Positions 13,657 through 23,190 of a DNA stretch of 34,184 nt are shown piece after piece. Numbering within the stretch: position 1 is the first letter of the stretch; each line of letters begins with the position of its first letter. Source of the stretch: Acidilobaceae archaeon (lineage in GTDB: Archaea > Thermoproteota > Thermoprotei_A > Sulfolobales > Acidilobaceae); contig JALWEI010000023.1 in the NCBI GenBank assembly GCA_027014125.1, positions 1 to 34,184 on the forward strand. Direction: 5' to 3'. The translations under genes were made by a program, and so were the position numbers. The notes below the pieces were generated by a model that made no database searches, was not told the DNA's origin, and saw only the letters and a list, made by a program, of their open reading frames with translations.

Positions 13657-14916
13657 TTGGAGCCATACTGGCTATGCGGTAAACTAGCAGACTACCGCGG
13701 GCTACTAGGGGATGGGTGCGTCTATATAGAGGACGGCCGTATAGCCAGGATATCGAAGGCAGCCAGAACAGGGGAGAGACTTAGAGATTATAGCGGCAAG
13801 GGTGTTCTAGTCGCCCCAGGCTTCATAGACATCCACGTACACCTACGCGGCCTCCAGCAGTCCTACAAGGAGACAGAGGAAACCGGGGGCTGGGCAGCCG
13901 CAAGGGCAGGCATAACGCTGGTAATCGATATGCCAAACACCATACCCAGGGCATCAACCCCAGAGGTTGTGGAGAGGAAGCTAGACGCCCTCTCCAAAGC
14001 GCCAGTAGACCATAGCATATTCGCTGGGGTACCAGATCCACGAGACCTAGAACGCATGTCCAGTATGCCTATAGCCGGGTATAAGATATACCCAAGCGAC
14101 CTGCCGGAGCAGAAGACGGTGGAGCTCCTAAGAAGGTGGAGAGGCCTAGTCGTAGTCCACCCCGAGCTACCAGAGGCCGAGGGCGTGGTAGAGGAGAAGA
14201 TACGATCCCGGGGCCTACTTAGAGGGTGCTGGATGGAGGCCGCATCCCTCGACCTAGTAGCCGCAGCCAGCCCCGTATCAAGGCTACACGTAACCCATGC
14301 CTCGTGCCCGTCAACAGTCAAGCTAGCCAAGAGCCTGGGATACACCGTGGACGTGACCCCACACCATCTGATGTACGACTACCATGAGGGAGACGGGTGC
14401 ATGTACAAGGTAAACCCGCCTATACGGGGCCTCGTGGAGAGGGCTGTGCTCCAGCAGATGCTTCTCGAGGGTGTAATCGATGCTGTAGCTAGTGACCACG
14501 CACCACACGCGTCCTGGGAGAAATCAGACCCGCTATACTGTAGCCCAGGCATACCGTGGCTGGAGGTGTGGCCCTGGATCCTACACCGCCTAGTGGCGGC
14601 AGGGGCACTCAGCCTGGGAGAGTTCCATAGGCTAGCAAGCCGGGGGCCGGCACAGATCCTAGGATTAAGCGACTATGGCTCACTGGAGCCGGGGGCCAGG
14701 GCAAACCTGGTCATCTACGATCCCAGCGTGAGGTCAAGGTTCGGAGGGCCTAGGCACAGCAAGGCCAGACACTACCCATCGCTCATGGGCGAGACCTCCG
14801 GGAAGCCTGTAGAGGTGATTGTGGGAGGAGAGACGGTTTACCACATGGATGAACCAGTCCACGCCAGGCCAGGCGTGAACCCCTTTACCTCGAGAAGGCC
14901 CTTAGGACTTGCCTAG
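13657..14916 (+). CDS. pyrC: Dihydroorotase
   Basis: About 419 residues of an amidohydrolase that cyclises carbamoyl-aspartate to dihydroorotate. The metal motif HVHLRG is at 60-65, the carbamylated-type Lys at K143 (GYKIYPS), metal His at 168 (VVVHPE) and 214 (HVTHAS), and the catalytic Asp at D280 in VASDHAPH. The N-terminal strand (WLCGKLADYRGLLGDGCVYI) and C-terminal NLVIYDP strand complete the beta-sandwich. The frame is open far upstream, but that part overlaps pyrD. The only start codon after 13577 is TTG 13657, preceded by GAGGGTGATGGG and by a TATA-like CCTATAAC about 42 nt upstream. The 3' end overlaps the convergent VWA gene by 32 nt. Confidence 0.92.
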   Translation: MEPYWLCGKLADYRGLLGDGCVYIEDGRIARISKAARTGERLRDYSGKGVLVAPGFIDIHVHLRGLQQSYKETEETGGWAAARAGITLVIDMPNTIPRASTPEVVERKLDALSKAPVDHSIFAGVPDPRDLERMSSMPIAGYKIYPSDLPEQKTVELLRRWRGLVVVHPELPEAEGVVEEKIRSRGLLRGCWMEAASLDLVAAASPVSRLHVTHASCPSTVKLAKSLGYTVDVTPHHLMYDYHEGDGCMYKVNPPIRGLVERAVLQQMLLEGVIDAVASDHAPHASWEKSDPLYCSPGIPWLEVWPWILHRLVAAGALSLGEFHRLASRGPAQILGLSDYGSLEPGARANLVIYDPSVRSRFGGPRHSKARHYPSLMGETSGKPVEVIVGGETVYHMDEPVHARPGVNPFTSRRPLGLA

Positions 14917-16873
14917 CGGCCTGCCTGGCGTTGGATACTATAGCAATGTTGAACCCCGAGTCTTCGAGCCTAGCCCTAAGCTCCTCGTCGTGCCTCAAAG
15001 GCACTATAAACACTAGCTTCTTGCCCATCCTAGACGCTGACAGGGCAGCCTCCAGGGGGTCTCCCGCATCGATAGTCTGAGCCAGGTCGCTTATTATGAT
15101 AACCCTTCTAGCCCTCGTCTTGGAGGCCTCAAGTATCCCTGAGTAGATATCAGTGTATCCCCTGAATGAGGTCGAGAGTAGGATCCTCGCTATATCCCTC
15201 CTGCCAAAGGGGCCCTGATAGACCGTTGGCCTGGACGCGAATAGCACAACCCTATCCAGGCTACGGGCAAACATAGACGCCATCCCCAGAGCCCATATCG
15301 AGTATGACTCCATCGATCCACTAACGTCGAGAGCCAGCGATACCAGGTTAGACCTGAGCCTCCTCCTATATACCAGGGGCCTAGGAGAGCGCCTAAGCAC
15401 TCCATAAACACTCCTCCTGACATCAACCCTGCCAGGGCCCGTATCGTAGAGCCTCCACTTAGGCAAGGGCCTGAGCCCCTCCCGCGAGGAGGCCATATAG
15501 ATGAGCCTCTCCAATGCCCACTCGGCTATGCTCCTCCACTCCCCACCAGTCCTATACAGGCCCCTGAGAACCCTTACCGCCCTCTCAAAACCGAGCATGC
15601 CCAGGATCCTAGACACCTCACCCGGGCTGGGAGAATCCATGGACGCTATGCCAAGTATAGAGGAGGCTACCTCCAGAAGGTCCTCAGCCACCCCACTATT
15701 AAGCCTCCCAATACCCACATCACCCAGCCCAGCCAGGATGCCCCGAGACCTATCGATGTAGTCCCTAGCCATGTCAGCCCTAGCCGGGTCTCCACTCTCC
15801 AAGTATAGCATAGCCTCACGCACAGCGTTGGCAGCATAACTGGTAGCCTTCACAAGCTCAGCCTCACGCCCCCTAAGGCTAGTCCTCCTCACCCTCCACA
15901 ACAGTGAGGGGTCGACCTGGGATAGGAGCCTCCTGGCATCGTCCTCGCCCAGAGCCTTCAAGGCCTTCGAGAGGAGGTTCGCAGCCTCCTCCTCGCCCAT
16001 CCCATCAACAGCCCCGAGGATACTATCCACGTCAACCCTGCTACCCCTATCTATGCCCCTGCCCTGGCCAGTCATATAGAGCATCTTATCATGATCCGGA
16101 GTCAGCAGCCCAGCCTTCTCTAGTATAAACCTGGCCTGGTTCGGGTCAAGCCGACGCCCTGCCAAGACCCGGCGGGATACCTCCTCCCCCACCATGCGGA
16201 GCAGCTTATAGTTGCCCTTTCTAGATGCCGCCTCACCCAGCTTTAGTAGGCGCTTCCCATCTAGCCGGGAGAGGCTCTCAGGGTCTACCTCAAACCGGGC
16301 TTCAGCCTCCATTAGCATATAGTCTCTACTCCCCGCTCTCACACCCCGTGCGGCCTCTTCTAGGCTCTCGTAGCCCTCCTTAGCCAGTCTCCATGCTACC
16401 CCCCTTAGTGTATGGGCATCTACAACCCTCTCGGCACCGCTCCTACCACGGATGGCCCCTATCTTCCTCAACTCTAGGTATGCCCTCAGCTTCTCCTTCT
16501 TCTCCCTCTTCCTCCCCCCTAGACTCTTCTTCGAGACCCTGAGCCCCGGCTTTGCTCCGAGCAGGCTTAACCTCTCCTCTATGTCCTCTAGGATCCTCTC
16601 CGCCCTCTCGCGGACCCTCCTCCCTGCTAGGGAGTGGCGGAGAGCCTCACTTATGTCGGACCTACTAACCCCCCTAACAGCCAGCACGCTCTCCAGGACA
16701 AACACGGCCTCATCCTCACTTATCTTGCCGGCGCCGCGGAGGCTGGAGTATGATTCTATTATCCTTACAGCGTCCACCGCCTGGCTGGTGCCTATACTAT
16801 AGCCCATCCCTCTGAGCCTATCGACTAGGTCTGGTATAGACTCTACTAGCTCACTTACGTCAAGCAATCTCAA
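14885..16873 (-). CDS. VWA-domain protein paired with MoxR
   Basis: A 662-residue protein. The first 480 residues are helical, charged and not recognised. The C-terminal 150 residues form a von Willebrand A domain with a complete MIDAS: DVSGSM at 516-521, the Thr in RGYTDIYSG (about 571-579) and ISDLAQTID (about 594-602). VWA proteins of this layout, often called CoxE-like or YehP-like, work with MoxR AAA ATPases as metal-insertion or assembly chaperones. The upstream gene is exactly such a MoxR ATPase, and its end overlaps this TTG start (16873) by 14 nt, so they are translationally coupled. The client is unknown; pyr genes next door are only neighbours. Confidence 0.82.
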   Translation of the reverse strand: MRLLDVSELVESIPDLVDRLRGMGYSIGTSQAVDAVRIIESYSSLRGAGKISEDEAVFVLESVLAVRGVSRSDISEALRHSLAGRRVRERAERILEDIEERLSLLGAKPGLRVSKKSLGGRKREKKEKLRAYLELRKIGAIRGRSGAERVVDAHTLRGVAWRLAKEGYESLEEAARGVRAGSRDYMLMEAEARFEVDPESLSRLDGKRLLKLGEAASRKGNYKLLRMVGEEVSRRVLAGRRLDPNQARFILEKAGLLTPDHDKMLYMTGQGRGIDRGSRVDVDSILGAVDGMGEEEAANLLSKALKALGEDDARRLLSQVDPSLLWRVRRTSLRGREAELVKATSYAANAVREAMLYLESGDPARADMARDYIDRSRGILAGLGDVGIGRLNSGVAEDLLEVASSILGIASMDSPSPGEVSRILGMLGFERAVRVLRGLYRTGGEWRSIAEWALERLIYMASSREGLRPLPKWRLYDTGPGRVDVRRSVYGVLRRSPRPLVYRRRLRSNLVSLALDVSGSMESYSIWALGMASMFARSLDRVVLFASRPTVYQGPFGRRDIARILLSTSFRGYTDIYSGILEASKTRARRVIIISDLAQTIDAGDPLEAALSASRMGKKLVFIVPLRHDEELRARLEDSGFNIAIVSNARQAARQVLRAFSR

Positions 16874-17795
16874 GGCCAGCGGCCCCCTTGAGGACCTTCA
16901 GTACTGTATCCTCGTCCTCGACCCTTTTGGCTAGGACCGATAAAGCTGCCTCCACCAGGTCCTCCAGGGATACGACGCTCCTACCCTTCAGCCTAGCTAT
17001 GCTCCTGGCCATCCTAGCCCATAGGACTGCCTCCGCTGTCCCGGGCTTATGGGTTATACTGGTCCTCCTGAGCTCGTTTACGACATCGAGGATCAGCGAC
17101 TCCACGCTCCTACCCAGGCTGGGGCCGTCGCCGGAGCGTAGCCTTATGATCCTAGCCTCCACCTCCCTCGGGGGATAGTTGAACTTAATCCTGACAACCC
17201 TCCTTAGGAAGGCATCGCTCAGATCATTCTGTGCTATATCCTCCGGGTTGCTAGTGAATATGATCTGGAACCCCGGCCCCCGAGCTCTGAAGACCCTCCT
17301 GAGCTCAGGAACTATAACTCTCCTCTTATCGGCTATATCTAATAGTAGATTCTGGAATTCCTCGTTGCTCCTCCTAATCTCATCGACGAGGAGGCCGGTG
17401 TCTAGTATCATGGCAGCAAGTATGGTTCGAGGCGTGAAGCTCTCCTCATTAAAGCCCTTCTTCATTGCCATAAGCGGGTGGAAGTCCCCTATAACCTTGT
17501 ACTCGTCATAGTTGTCGCTACAGGGTAACACCAGGGGCTTCCTGCCGGACCATAACTCCAAGATCGCCTCTCCAATCTCAGTCTTTCCGGTACCTGGGGG
17601 GCCCTCGAATAGGACAGGCCTACCGTTCATGAAGGCTGCGAAGGTGAGGGCTACGACCTTCTCATCTACTATCAGCTTGAATCTCTCCTCAAGGATGCGT
17701 GTTGCCTCCTTTGGAGCCCTGACAGGCTTCCCATCCCCAACAAGGTCCAGGTAGGTCTGGTATACTTTCTCTACTATCGGGTCTCTGCCCTCCAT
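16860..17795 (-). CDS. MoxR-family AAA+ ATPase
   Basis: A 311-residue AAA+ protein. Walker A GPPGTGKT is at 65-72, Walker B LLVDEI at 135-140, followed by RRSNEEFQNLLLD as in MoxR, sensor 1 IIFTSNPED (about 178-186) and the arginine-finger region DAFLRRVVRI. The C-terminal lid domain is present. MoxR ATPases act with a VWA partner to mature or assemble protein complexes, and the partner gene overlaps its 3' end. ATG 17795 is preceded on the minus strand by a TATA-like ACTTATAG about 55 nt upstream (17848-17855). Confidence 0.9.
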   Translation of the reverse strand: MEGRDPIVEKVYQTYLDLVGDGKPVRAPKEATRILEERFKLIVDEKVVALTFAAFMNGRPVLFEGPPGTGKTEIGEAILELWSGRKPLVLPCSDNYDEYKVIGDFHPLMAMKKGFNEESFTPRTILAAMILDTGLLVDEIRRSNEEFQNLLLDIADKRRVIVPELRRVFRARGPGFQIIFTSNPEDIAQNDLSDAFLRRVVRIKFNYPPREVEARIIRLRSGDGPSLGRSVESLILDVVNELRRTSITHKPGTAEAVLWARMARSIARLKGRSVVSLEDLVEAALSVLAKRVEDEDTVLKVLKGAAGLEIA

Positions 17796-17855
17796 GTGGT
17801 TCCCCGTGCCCTGTAGCCGTGTGTATGAGCCGTCGCACCCTGGTGGCTATAAGTC

Positions 17856-18473
17856 TTAGACTATCCTCTTGGAGCCAAGCCAGGCCCCAGGCTCGTACAG
17901 CTCCCCATCGATCTCGTAATCGTCTATGCTATAACATATATCGCGGAAAGCGCACCTGGAGCATTTACGCTCGCTCCTCAGCGCGGCGGGGACTATCCCA
18001 TACTTCTTGACTAGCACTATCTCATCTATCACGTCCACAAGGGAGCCTACCAGGTCCTCGTTAACCCTGACAATCCTAACCCCGTCACGGTAGTGTATCT
18101 CCAGCACGGCATCCCTCACGGAGCCCCTAGAGAGTATTAAGGTATATGCAGTGGCCTGGAGTACGTCACTAATCCAGGCCCCCCTCCTAGGGCTTTTACC
18201 GCTCTTCCTCTCGACAACTCTAAGCTTGCCCTCCTCTATGGAATAACTGTCAGGCCTTCCCCTAAGCCTTACGCCTCCCAGCGTGGCCTCATTGACCTCT
18301 TCAACCCTCATCCCGGATAGCCTATCGGGGATCGACTTGACTATGTGGAACAGTGTGCCAAGGAGGAGGCGTAGCCTCTCCCTCAGGCTCCTCTCCCTGC
18401 CAAGGTTTAATGTGAAGAAGTATAGGCGGGGGCAGTAGGTGTACTGGTGGATCTCGCTAGGATACACCGTCAC
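17856..18473 (-). CDS. Stand-alone Cas4-like RecB-family nuclease with Fe-S cysteines
   Basis: A 205-residue PD-(D/E)XK nuclease of the Cas4/Dna2 type. It has C14 near the N-terminus ([10 protein letters not shown]), H43, the acidic Asp in RGRPDSY (D75), the ExK pair in VVERKSGK (E89, K91), the QxxxY motif in [10 protein letters not shown] (Q106, Y110) and a C-terminal cysteine cluster C171, C174, C180. The four cysteines would hold a 4Fe-4S cluster. Cas4 proteins trim DNA ends during CRISPR spacer capture, but no cas1, cas2 or repeat array occurs in this window. The GTG start overlaps the ileS stop as GTGA, so it is expressed with ileS. A general repair or replication nuclease role is as likely as a CRISPR one. 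Confidence 0.85.
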   Translation of the reverse strand: MTVYPSEIHQYTYCPRLYFFTLNLGRERSLRERLRLLLGTLFHIVKSIPDRLSGMRVEEVNEATLGGVRLRGRPDSYSIEEGKLRVVERKSGKSPRRGAWISDVLQATAYTLILSRGSVRDAVLEIHYRDGVRIVRVNEDLVGSLVDVIDEIVLVKKYGIVPAALRSERKCSRCAFRDICYSIDDYEIDGELYEPGAWLGSKRIV

Positions 18474-21400
18474 CTTGAACCCGCCTTTATCCCTATCTTC
18501 ACCCGTCCCTCATCCACCTCCCACACCCTGGTATAGGCGTCTCCAGGCGGCTCGGTGTAGTGGATAGCCTTGCTCCTGGTCTCGTTGGCTATGTAGCCCT
18601 CCATTGCCTTGGCGGATTCTACGATGGTCTCGTCGCCGGTTATCCATGTCTCTATGTAGGCGTTGACGGGGAGATCCAGCTCCTTCCTCATGGCTTGGAT
18701 CCTCCTGACGATCTCCCTGGCCACGCCCTCTACGAGTTCCTCCCTCTCTATCCTGGTATCCACCCCCACGAGGGCGATCTCTGTCTCCTTCACGCTGAGC
18801 CACTGCGGGTAAGCTGCGTTTAGCTTCACGTGAGATCTTTCTATCACAACCTCTCTACCGTCTATCGATGCCGTATATTTGCCCTGCCTGGCTATTGCTT
18901 CAGCCACCTCTCTACTGTGTTCCCGTATCAGGGAGACAACCTTTGGTGTTAGCTCCTTGAATGTAGGGCCGAGCTCCCTGTAGTTGGGTTCAACATCGTA
19001 TACCTTAGCTTGCTCGAAGAACTCTGATCCCACTACCTCAACCCTCTTTGTGTTGGCCATCTCCCTCACAATGTGCTCCAGCCTCCTAACCGCCTCATCG
19101 ACGCCAGGCTTGATGGGGGCTATGATGATCCTTCTTACCGGTCTTCTCAGCTTAATCCCAGCGTTGCTCCTGGCCGCTGCCGCAGCCTCCACTATCCTCT
19201 TAACGATATCCATGTCTGACTCTAGCTTATCATCTATTCTAGACGTGTCGGGTTCTGGCATGTCAAGTAGGTGTATGCTTAACGGTGCGTCATCCTCTGA
19301 GGGGCGCACGAGCTTCTGGTAGAGGTACTCGGTGGTGAATGGTATGAAGGGGGCAGCTAGTACTAGCCACGTTCTGAGGGCTGTGTATAGCGCTGCGTAT
19401 GCAGCCCTCTTGCCGGGTGTATCCTCTTCCTCCCATACCCTTCTCCGGATCAGCCTTATGTACCAGTGGCTGACATCCTCAACTATGAAGTTCTTTATCA
19501 TCCTGGCAGCGTCGTGGGGCCTAAGGTCCTCCATGGCGCTCCTATACTCTTTCACTAGCCTATTTAGCCTGGAGAGTAGCCACCTGTCCTCAGGTTGAAG
19601 GTCCCCCTCAACGTCGTCTAGCCTAGTTGCAGTTGGATCGTATTTGTCTAAGCTCATGTAGGTTGACGCGAATGAGAATGTATTCCATATTATATTAAAG
19701 GTCCTACCCATCTCCTCTAGGCCCTTCCAGCTGAATTTTAGGTCCTCCCATACAGTGGTTTGCATCACCCACAGCCTTACTACGTCTCTTGGAACCTTTG
19801 ATATAAGCTCCTCGAAGTCGACGTAGTTGCCCAGGCTCTTGTGCATCTCCCTGCCATGCTCGTCTAGGGCGAACCCGTGCACCATAACACTCCTGTAGGG
19901 GGACGAGTTGAAGCCTATAACGCCGCTCCTAAGTAGGCTGAAGAACCACCCCCTAATCTGGTCGTGTCCCTCCACGATAAAGTCCACGGGCTTCATCTCG
20001 TCCCAGAGGCGGCTCCGCGGGAAGCCTAGGCTGGCGTAGAACGAGATCCCGCTGTCGAACCACACGTCCAAGACGTCGGGGACCCTCTTCATCACGCCTC
20101 CACACTTGGGGCACTTTAGCTCGACCCTGTCAACCCAGGGCCGGTGGAGGTTCTCCGGCCTCTCCCCGCCCATCTCCTCTATCTCATCAACGCTGCCAAC
20201 CACGTGTGTATACCCGCAGGATTGGCATACCCAGACGGGTAGAGGTATCCCCCAGAACCTCTGCCTGCTTATAACCCAGTCCCTAACCTCCTTGAGCAGG
20301 TTAACGAACCTAGTCTTGGCCCATCCTGGCTGCCAGCGTATCCCCTCCGCCTCCCTCAACAGGGGAGTCTTGAGGGCTGAAACCTTGATGAACCATTGTC
20401 TAGTCGCCCTTAGCACTAGGGGCGTCTTACACCTCCAGCATACGGGGTACCTGTGCCTGACAGTGCCCTTATGGAATAGTGCTCCCATCCTCTCTAGATC
20501 CTCGACTATAGCCTTGTTGGCCTCGGTCCTAAAGTATAGGCCAGCATACTTGCCAGCGCCTTGGGTCATCTTCCCCGTGTCATCTACGAGTGATACGATA
20601 GGGGCTCCTACCCTATCCTCGTTTATCTTGAAGTCAATATCGCCATGACCTGGAGCCGAGTGCACAAGGCCAGTCCCCTCGTGGGCCGATACAGCCTCGG
20701 GAGCCATAACCACACGGTGGTAGGGGGCCAGCTCCTTCTGCGCATCAACCAGCTCCTCCAGAGGGTGTACATACTCTAGGCCCTCCAGCTCAGATCCCGG
20801 GATCTCCTCAAGGACCTCGTACTCGCTGACACCGGCCTCCTCCATAACAGCCTTTACCCTGCTCGAGGCAAGTATTAGGACCTCGTTGCCAACCCTTACC
20901 CGGGCATACTTTATCGATGGGCTAGCCATCACGAAGGCATTAGCTGGAAGAGTCCATGGGGTGGTGGTCCAGATCAGGAGGCTCTCGCCATTACGACCCT
21001 TCAGGGGGAACTTGACGTATATGGAGGGGTCCTCTAGGACCTTATACTCCGACACCTCATAGTCGGCTAGTGTAGTCTCACACCTCGGGCACCAGTGATG
21101 GACTTGAAGTCCCCTATATAGGAGCCCCTTTTCCCACGCCTTCTTTATGAGCCACCATCCAGACTCTATATAGTCGTCCTTATAGGTTACATAGGGGTTA
21201 TCCCAGTCCATGAAGACCCCTATCTCCTTGAACTGCCTGGTCATGGCCTCTATACTCTCATCCACGAAACGCCGACACTCTCCTATAAATCTCTCCACGC
21301 CTATCTTCTCAACTATCTCCTTCTTAGAGGTCACGCCCAGCTTCTTCTCTATCTTAACCTCGATCGGGAGGCCGTGGGTGTCGAAGCCCGGCTGGTCCCA

Positions 21401-21655
21401 CACCCTATAGCCACTCATCCTCTTATAACGGAGGACGACGTCTTTTATGATCTTATTCCACGCTGTTCCTATGTGTATCGAGGTGGCCGAAGCGTATGGC
21501 GGGCCATCCAGGAAGTAGAACTTCCTAGGGGACTTGCTCGACTTCTCCTTGACCAGCCTGTAGACATCGTTGTCTCTCCAAAAGGACTTCACCCACTCTT
21601 CAAGCGAAAACTGGTTATATTTCTCCTTGCTTAATTCGCCTGGAACCGACGGCAA
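18470..21655 (-). CDS. ileS: Isoleucyl-tRNA synthetase
   Basis: A 1061-residue class Ia synthetase that charges tRNA-Ile. The ATP-site HIGH motif is HIGT at 61-64, within [18 protein letters not shown]. The editing domain follows ([12 protein letters not shown]). A zinc knuckle pair is visible (CWRCKTPL and CPKCGGVM), and the KMSKS loop reads MHKSLGN. The helical anticodon-binding domain contains [15 protein letters not shown]. Length and variant motifs fit the archaeal/eukaryal branch, which includes mupirocin-insensitive types. The TTG start at 21655 is preceded by GAGGGGTG. It lies 16 nt after a small unknown gene and overlaps the Cas4-like gene by 3 nt. Confidence 0.97.
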   Translation of the reverse strand: MPSVPGELSKEKYNQFSLEEWVKSFWRDNDVYRLVKEKSSKSPRKFYFLDGPPYASATSIHIGTAWNKIIKDVVLRYKRMSGYRVWDQPGFDTHGLPIEVKIEKKLGVTSKKEIVEKIGVERFIGECRRFVDESIEAMTRQFKEIGVFMDWDNPYVTYKDDYIESGWWLIKKAWEKGLLYRGLQVHHWCPRCETTLADYEVSEYKVLEDPSIYVKFPLKGRNGESLLIWTTTPWTLPANAFVMASPSIKYARVRVGNEVLILASSRVKAVMEEAGVSEYEVLEEIPGSELEGLEYVHPLEELVDAQKELAPYHRVVMAPEAVSAHEGTGLVHSAPGHGDIDFKINEDRVGAPIVSLVDDTGKMTQGAGKYAGLYFRTEANKAIVEDLERMGALFHKGTVRHRYPVCWRCKTPLVLRATRQWFIKVSALKTPLLREAEGIRWQPGWAKTRFVNLLKEVRDWVISRQRFWGIPLPVWVCQSCGYTHVVGSVDEIEEMGGERPENLHRPWVDRVELKCPKCGGVMKRVPDVLDVWFDSGISFYASLGFPRSRLWDEMKPVDFIVEGHDQIRGWFFSLLRSGVIGFNSSPYRSVMVHGFALDEHGREMHKSLGNYVDFEELISKVPRDVVRLWVMQTTVWEDLKFSWKGLEEMGRTFNIIWNTFSFASTYMSLDKYDPTATRLDDVEGDLQPEDRWLLSRLNRLVKEYRSAMEDLRPHDAARMIKNFIVEDVSHWYIRLIRRRVWEEEDTPGKRAAYAALYTALRTWLVLAAPFIPFTTEYLYQKLVRPSEDDAPLSIHLLDMPEPDTSRIDDKLESDMDIVKRIVEAAAAARSNAGIKLRRPVRRIIIAPIKPGVDEAVRRLEHIVREMANTKRVEVVGSEFFEQAKVYDVEPNYRELGPTFKELTPKVVSLIREHSREVAEAIARQGKYTASIDGREVVIERSHVKLNAAYPQWLSVKETEIALVGVDTRIEREELVEGVAREIVRRIQAMRKELDLPVNAYIETWITGDETIVESAKAMEGYIANETRSKAIHYTEPPGDAYTRVWEVDEGRVKIGIKAGSR

Positions 21656-21671
21656 TTCCGGTGCACCCCTC

Positions 21672-21920
21672 CTACGTGGAGATCCAGTCGACCCTGACGT
21701 ACATGGTGCCTGCTATATTCTTAACTAGGCCTGCGAGCTCCTCTTCCATCCCCTCCCGCTCCGTGTACACCTCTATAAACCTGAACTCCGGATGCACCCT
21801 GGATGGGTGCTCTACAACCTTGAACCCGTACCTCCTCTCTATCTCCTCGATAATCCTCTTATGGACATCATCACTATAAGTGGTATAGTAGACCCTGTAG
21901 AGTCTCTTCAGCGCCACCAC
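21672..21920 (-). CDS. Small conserved-looking alpha/beta protein upstream of ileS
   Basis: An 82-residue protein starting at GTG 21920 (or the next GTG at 21917). It has alternating strands and helices ([61 protein letters not shown]), the pattern of a ferredoxin-like or ACT-like small fold. No cysteine or catalytic motif. It is the first gene of an operon with ileS (16 nt away) and the Cas4-like nuclease. A role in translation is possible from context, but the family is not recognised. Confidence 0.65.
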   Translation of the reverse strand: MVALKRLYRVYYTTYSDDVHKRIIEEIERRYGFKVVEHPSRVHPEFRFIEVYTEREGMEEELAGLVKNIAGTMYVRVDWIST

Positions 21921-22015
21921 CCCGCGGCCTTGCCCGATGGTAGCCAGGGGGTGGACAGGGGTAAATCTACTTTAACGGGAGGGAGGCCTCGCACTGGCCC
22001 GGTTCAAACACATAG

Positions 22016-22026
22016 TATTATATAAA
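22016..22026 (+). promoter_or_regulatory. TATA box of the AbrB-ACT operon
   Basis: TATTATATAAATC lies about 45 nt before the start at 22066, with GGAGG at 22060-22064 as ribosome site. Good match to an archaeal TATA element. Confidence 0.5.
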
Positions 22027-22065
22027 TCCGGATATGCACAATAATGAAGCCGGAACAGTGGAGGT

Positions 22066-22500
22066 ATGGTGGGAATGAGGTTAACCGCTATAGTGAAGGT
22101 AGACTCGAAGGGGAGGATCACTATACCCCAGACTATGAGGGAGACGATAGGCATAGAGCCCGGGATGCTCATGGCCGTTATAGCTGACACCGACAAGAAG
22201 GAGATAATAGTATCCCCGATCTACGGCAAGGGCACCATAATATACGAGCTCGAGGTATCACTCATTGACAGGCCAGGGGCAATAGCGGAGGTTGCAGAGG
22301 CGCTGGCCAAGAATAATGTAGATATAATCGCGCAGAGGTGCACCACAATTATGAGGGGCCAGGAGGGGAGCTGCACTATAATAGTTGACATGTCGAAGTC
22401 AAGCCTAAACGAAGAGGACCTAAAGAGCCTCCTAGTAAACCTAGACGCGGTAACGCAAGTCAGGGTTAAGAGGTTCGAGACCCACACCGCTAGCATATGA
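22066..22500 (+). CDS. AbrB-ACT fusion regulator
   Basis: A 144-residue protein with two parts. Residues about 5-50 are a SpoVT/AbrB swapped-hairpin DNA-binding domain (VKVDSKGRITIPQTMRETIG...GMLMAVI). Residues about 58-140 are an ACT domain, beginning IIYELEVSLIDRPGAIAEVA and ALAKNNVDIIAQRC, which normally binds an amino acid or similar small ligand. It should act as a ligand-responsive transcription factor. ATG 22066 sits right after GGAGG; ATG 22075, nine bases on, has better spacing to that site. It is followed after 6 nt by the MBL-fold gene, so it may control its own operon. Confidence 0.85.
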   Translation: MVGMRLTAIVKVDSKGRITIPQTMRETIGIEPGMLMAVIADTDKKEIIVSPIYGKGTIIYELEVSLIDRPGAIAEVAEALAKNNVDIIAQRCTTIMRGQEGSCTIIVDMSKSSLNEEDLKSLLVNLDAVTQVRVKRFETHTASI

Positions 22501-22506
22501 AGAGCC

Positions 22507-23190
22507 ATGAGGATAAAGGTTGCAAGAGGCGCATACATGATTCTCTACCCAGGCCTAGTCAGCGGCTACGACGCCGTATCACTAGCAATAAGACTGGGCG
22601 ACTCTATCGTCATGATAGACTCCGGCTCCGGGCTCCCAGCGTCAAACATGCAACTAATAAACGGCCTAATAGAGGCCGGGCTGAACCCGAGGAGCGTTGA
22701 GTGGCTAATCAACACGCACGCCCACATACACAACGCCGGAGGGGACAGGTGGGTAAAGGACATGCTCCACGTCAAGGTAGCGGCGCACACTCCAGACTCC
22801 AGGATAATAGAGGAGGGAGACCCCAAAGCCAGCGGAGCGGAGAGAATAGGCCTTACACTAAAGCCCACCCCAGTAACCCTGCACGTAGAGGGCGACCAGG
22901 AATTAGAGGTGAGCGGTGCTACAGTTCAACTACTACACACGCCAGGCCACACCCCGGGAAGCATGAGCATAATAATAGACCTAGACCAGCGTCTAGCCGC
23001 CGTCGGAGACGCTCTAGGAAGCCTATCCAAGGAGTGGAAATCAAGCGAGGACCAGTGGTGGCACAGCCTCCAAAGGCTAAAGGAAACCAGGCCCCAAGTA
23101 CTATGCACCAGCGTAAGATGCTACACCGGGGAAGCGGCCAGAGACGTGCTGAGGAGGGCAGAGGAGGAAGGGCCAATATGGATAGACTAG
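22507..23190 (+). CDS. MBL-fold protein with altered metal motif
   Basis: A 227-residue metallo-beta-lactamase fold. The N-terminal strands IVMIDSGSGLP lead to the metal motif, which here reads THAHIHNAGG (71-79 region): H71 and H73 are kept, but the usual Asp and His of THxHxDH are H75 and N76. Later HTPGHTPGS and VGDALG keep the third His and the bridging Asp. Loss of the second-site ligands suggests one metal ion or an altered reaction. It lies 6 nt after the AbrB-ACT regulator and overlaps the DUF72 gene by 13 nt. Confidence 0.8.
   Translation: MRIKVARGAYMILYPGLVSGYDAVSLAIRLGDSIVMIDSGSGLPASNMQLINGLIEAGLNPRSVEWLINTHAHIHNAGGDRWVKDMLHVKVAAHTPDSRIIEEGDPKASGAERIGLTLKPTPVTLHVEGDQELEVSGATVQLLHTPGHTPGSMSIIIDLDQRLAAVGDALGSLSKEWKSSEDQWWHSLQRLKETRPQVLCTSVRCYTGEAARDVLRRAEEEGPIWID

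Noticed and set aside
17856-18473. CRISPR locus next to the Cas4-like gene
   Set aside because: No direct-repeat array or other cas gene is visible anywhere in the window.
22701-23177. Upstream extension of the DUF72 frame
   Set aside because: Arg/Pro/Gly-rich shadow of the MBL gene; the DUF72 domain begins at ATG 23178.
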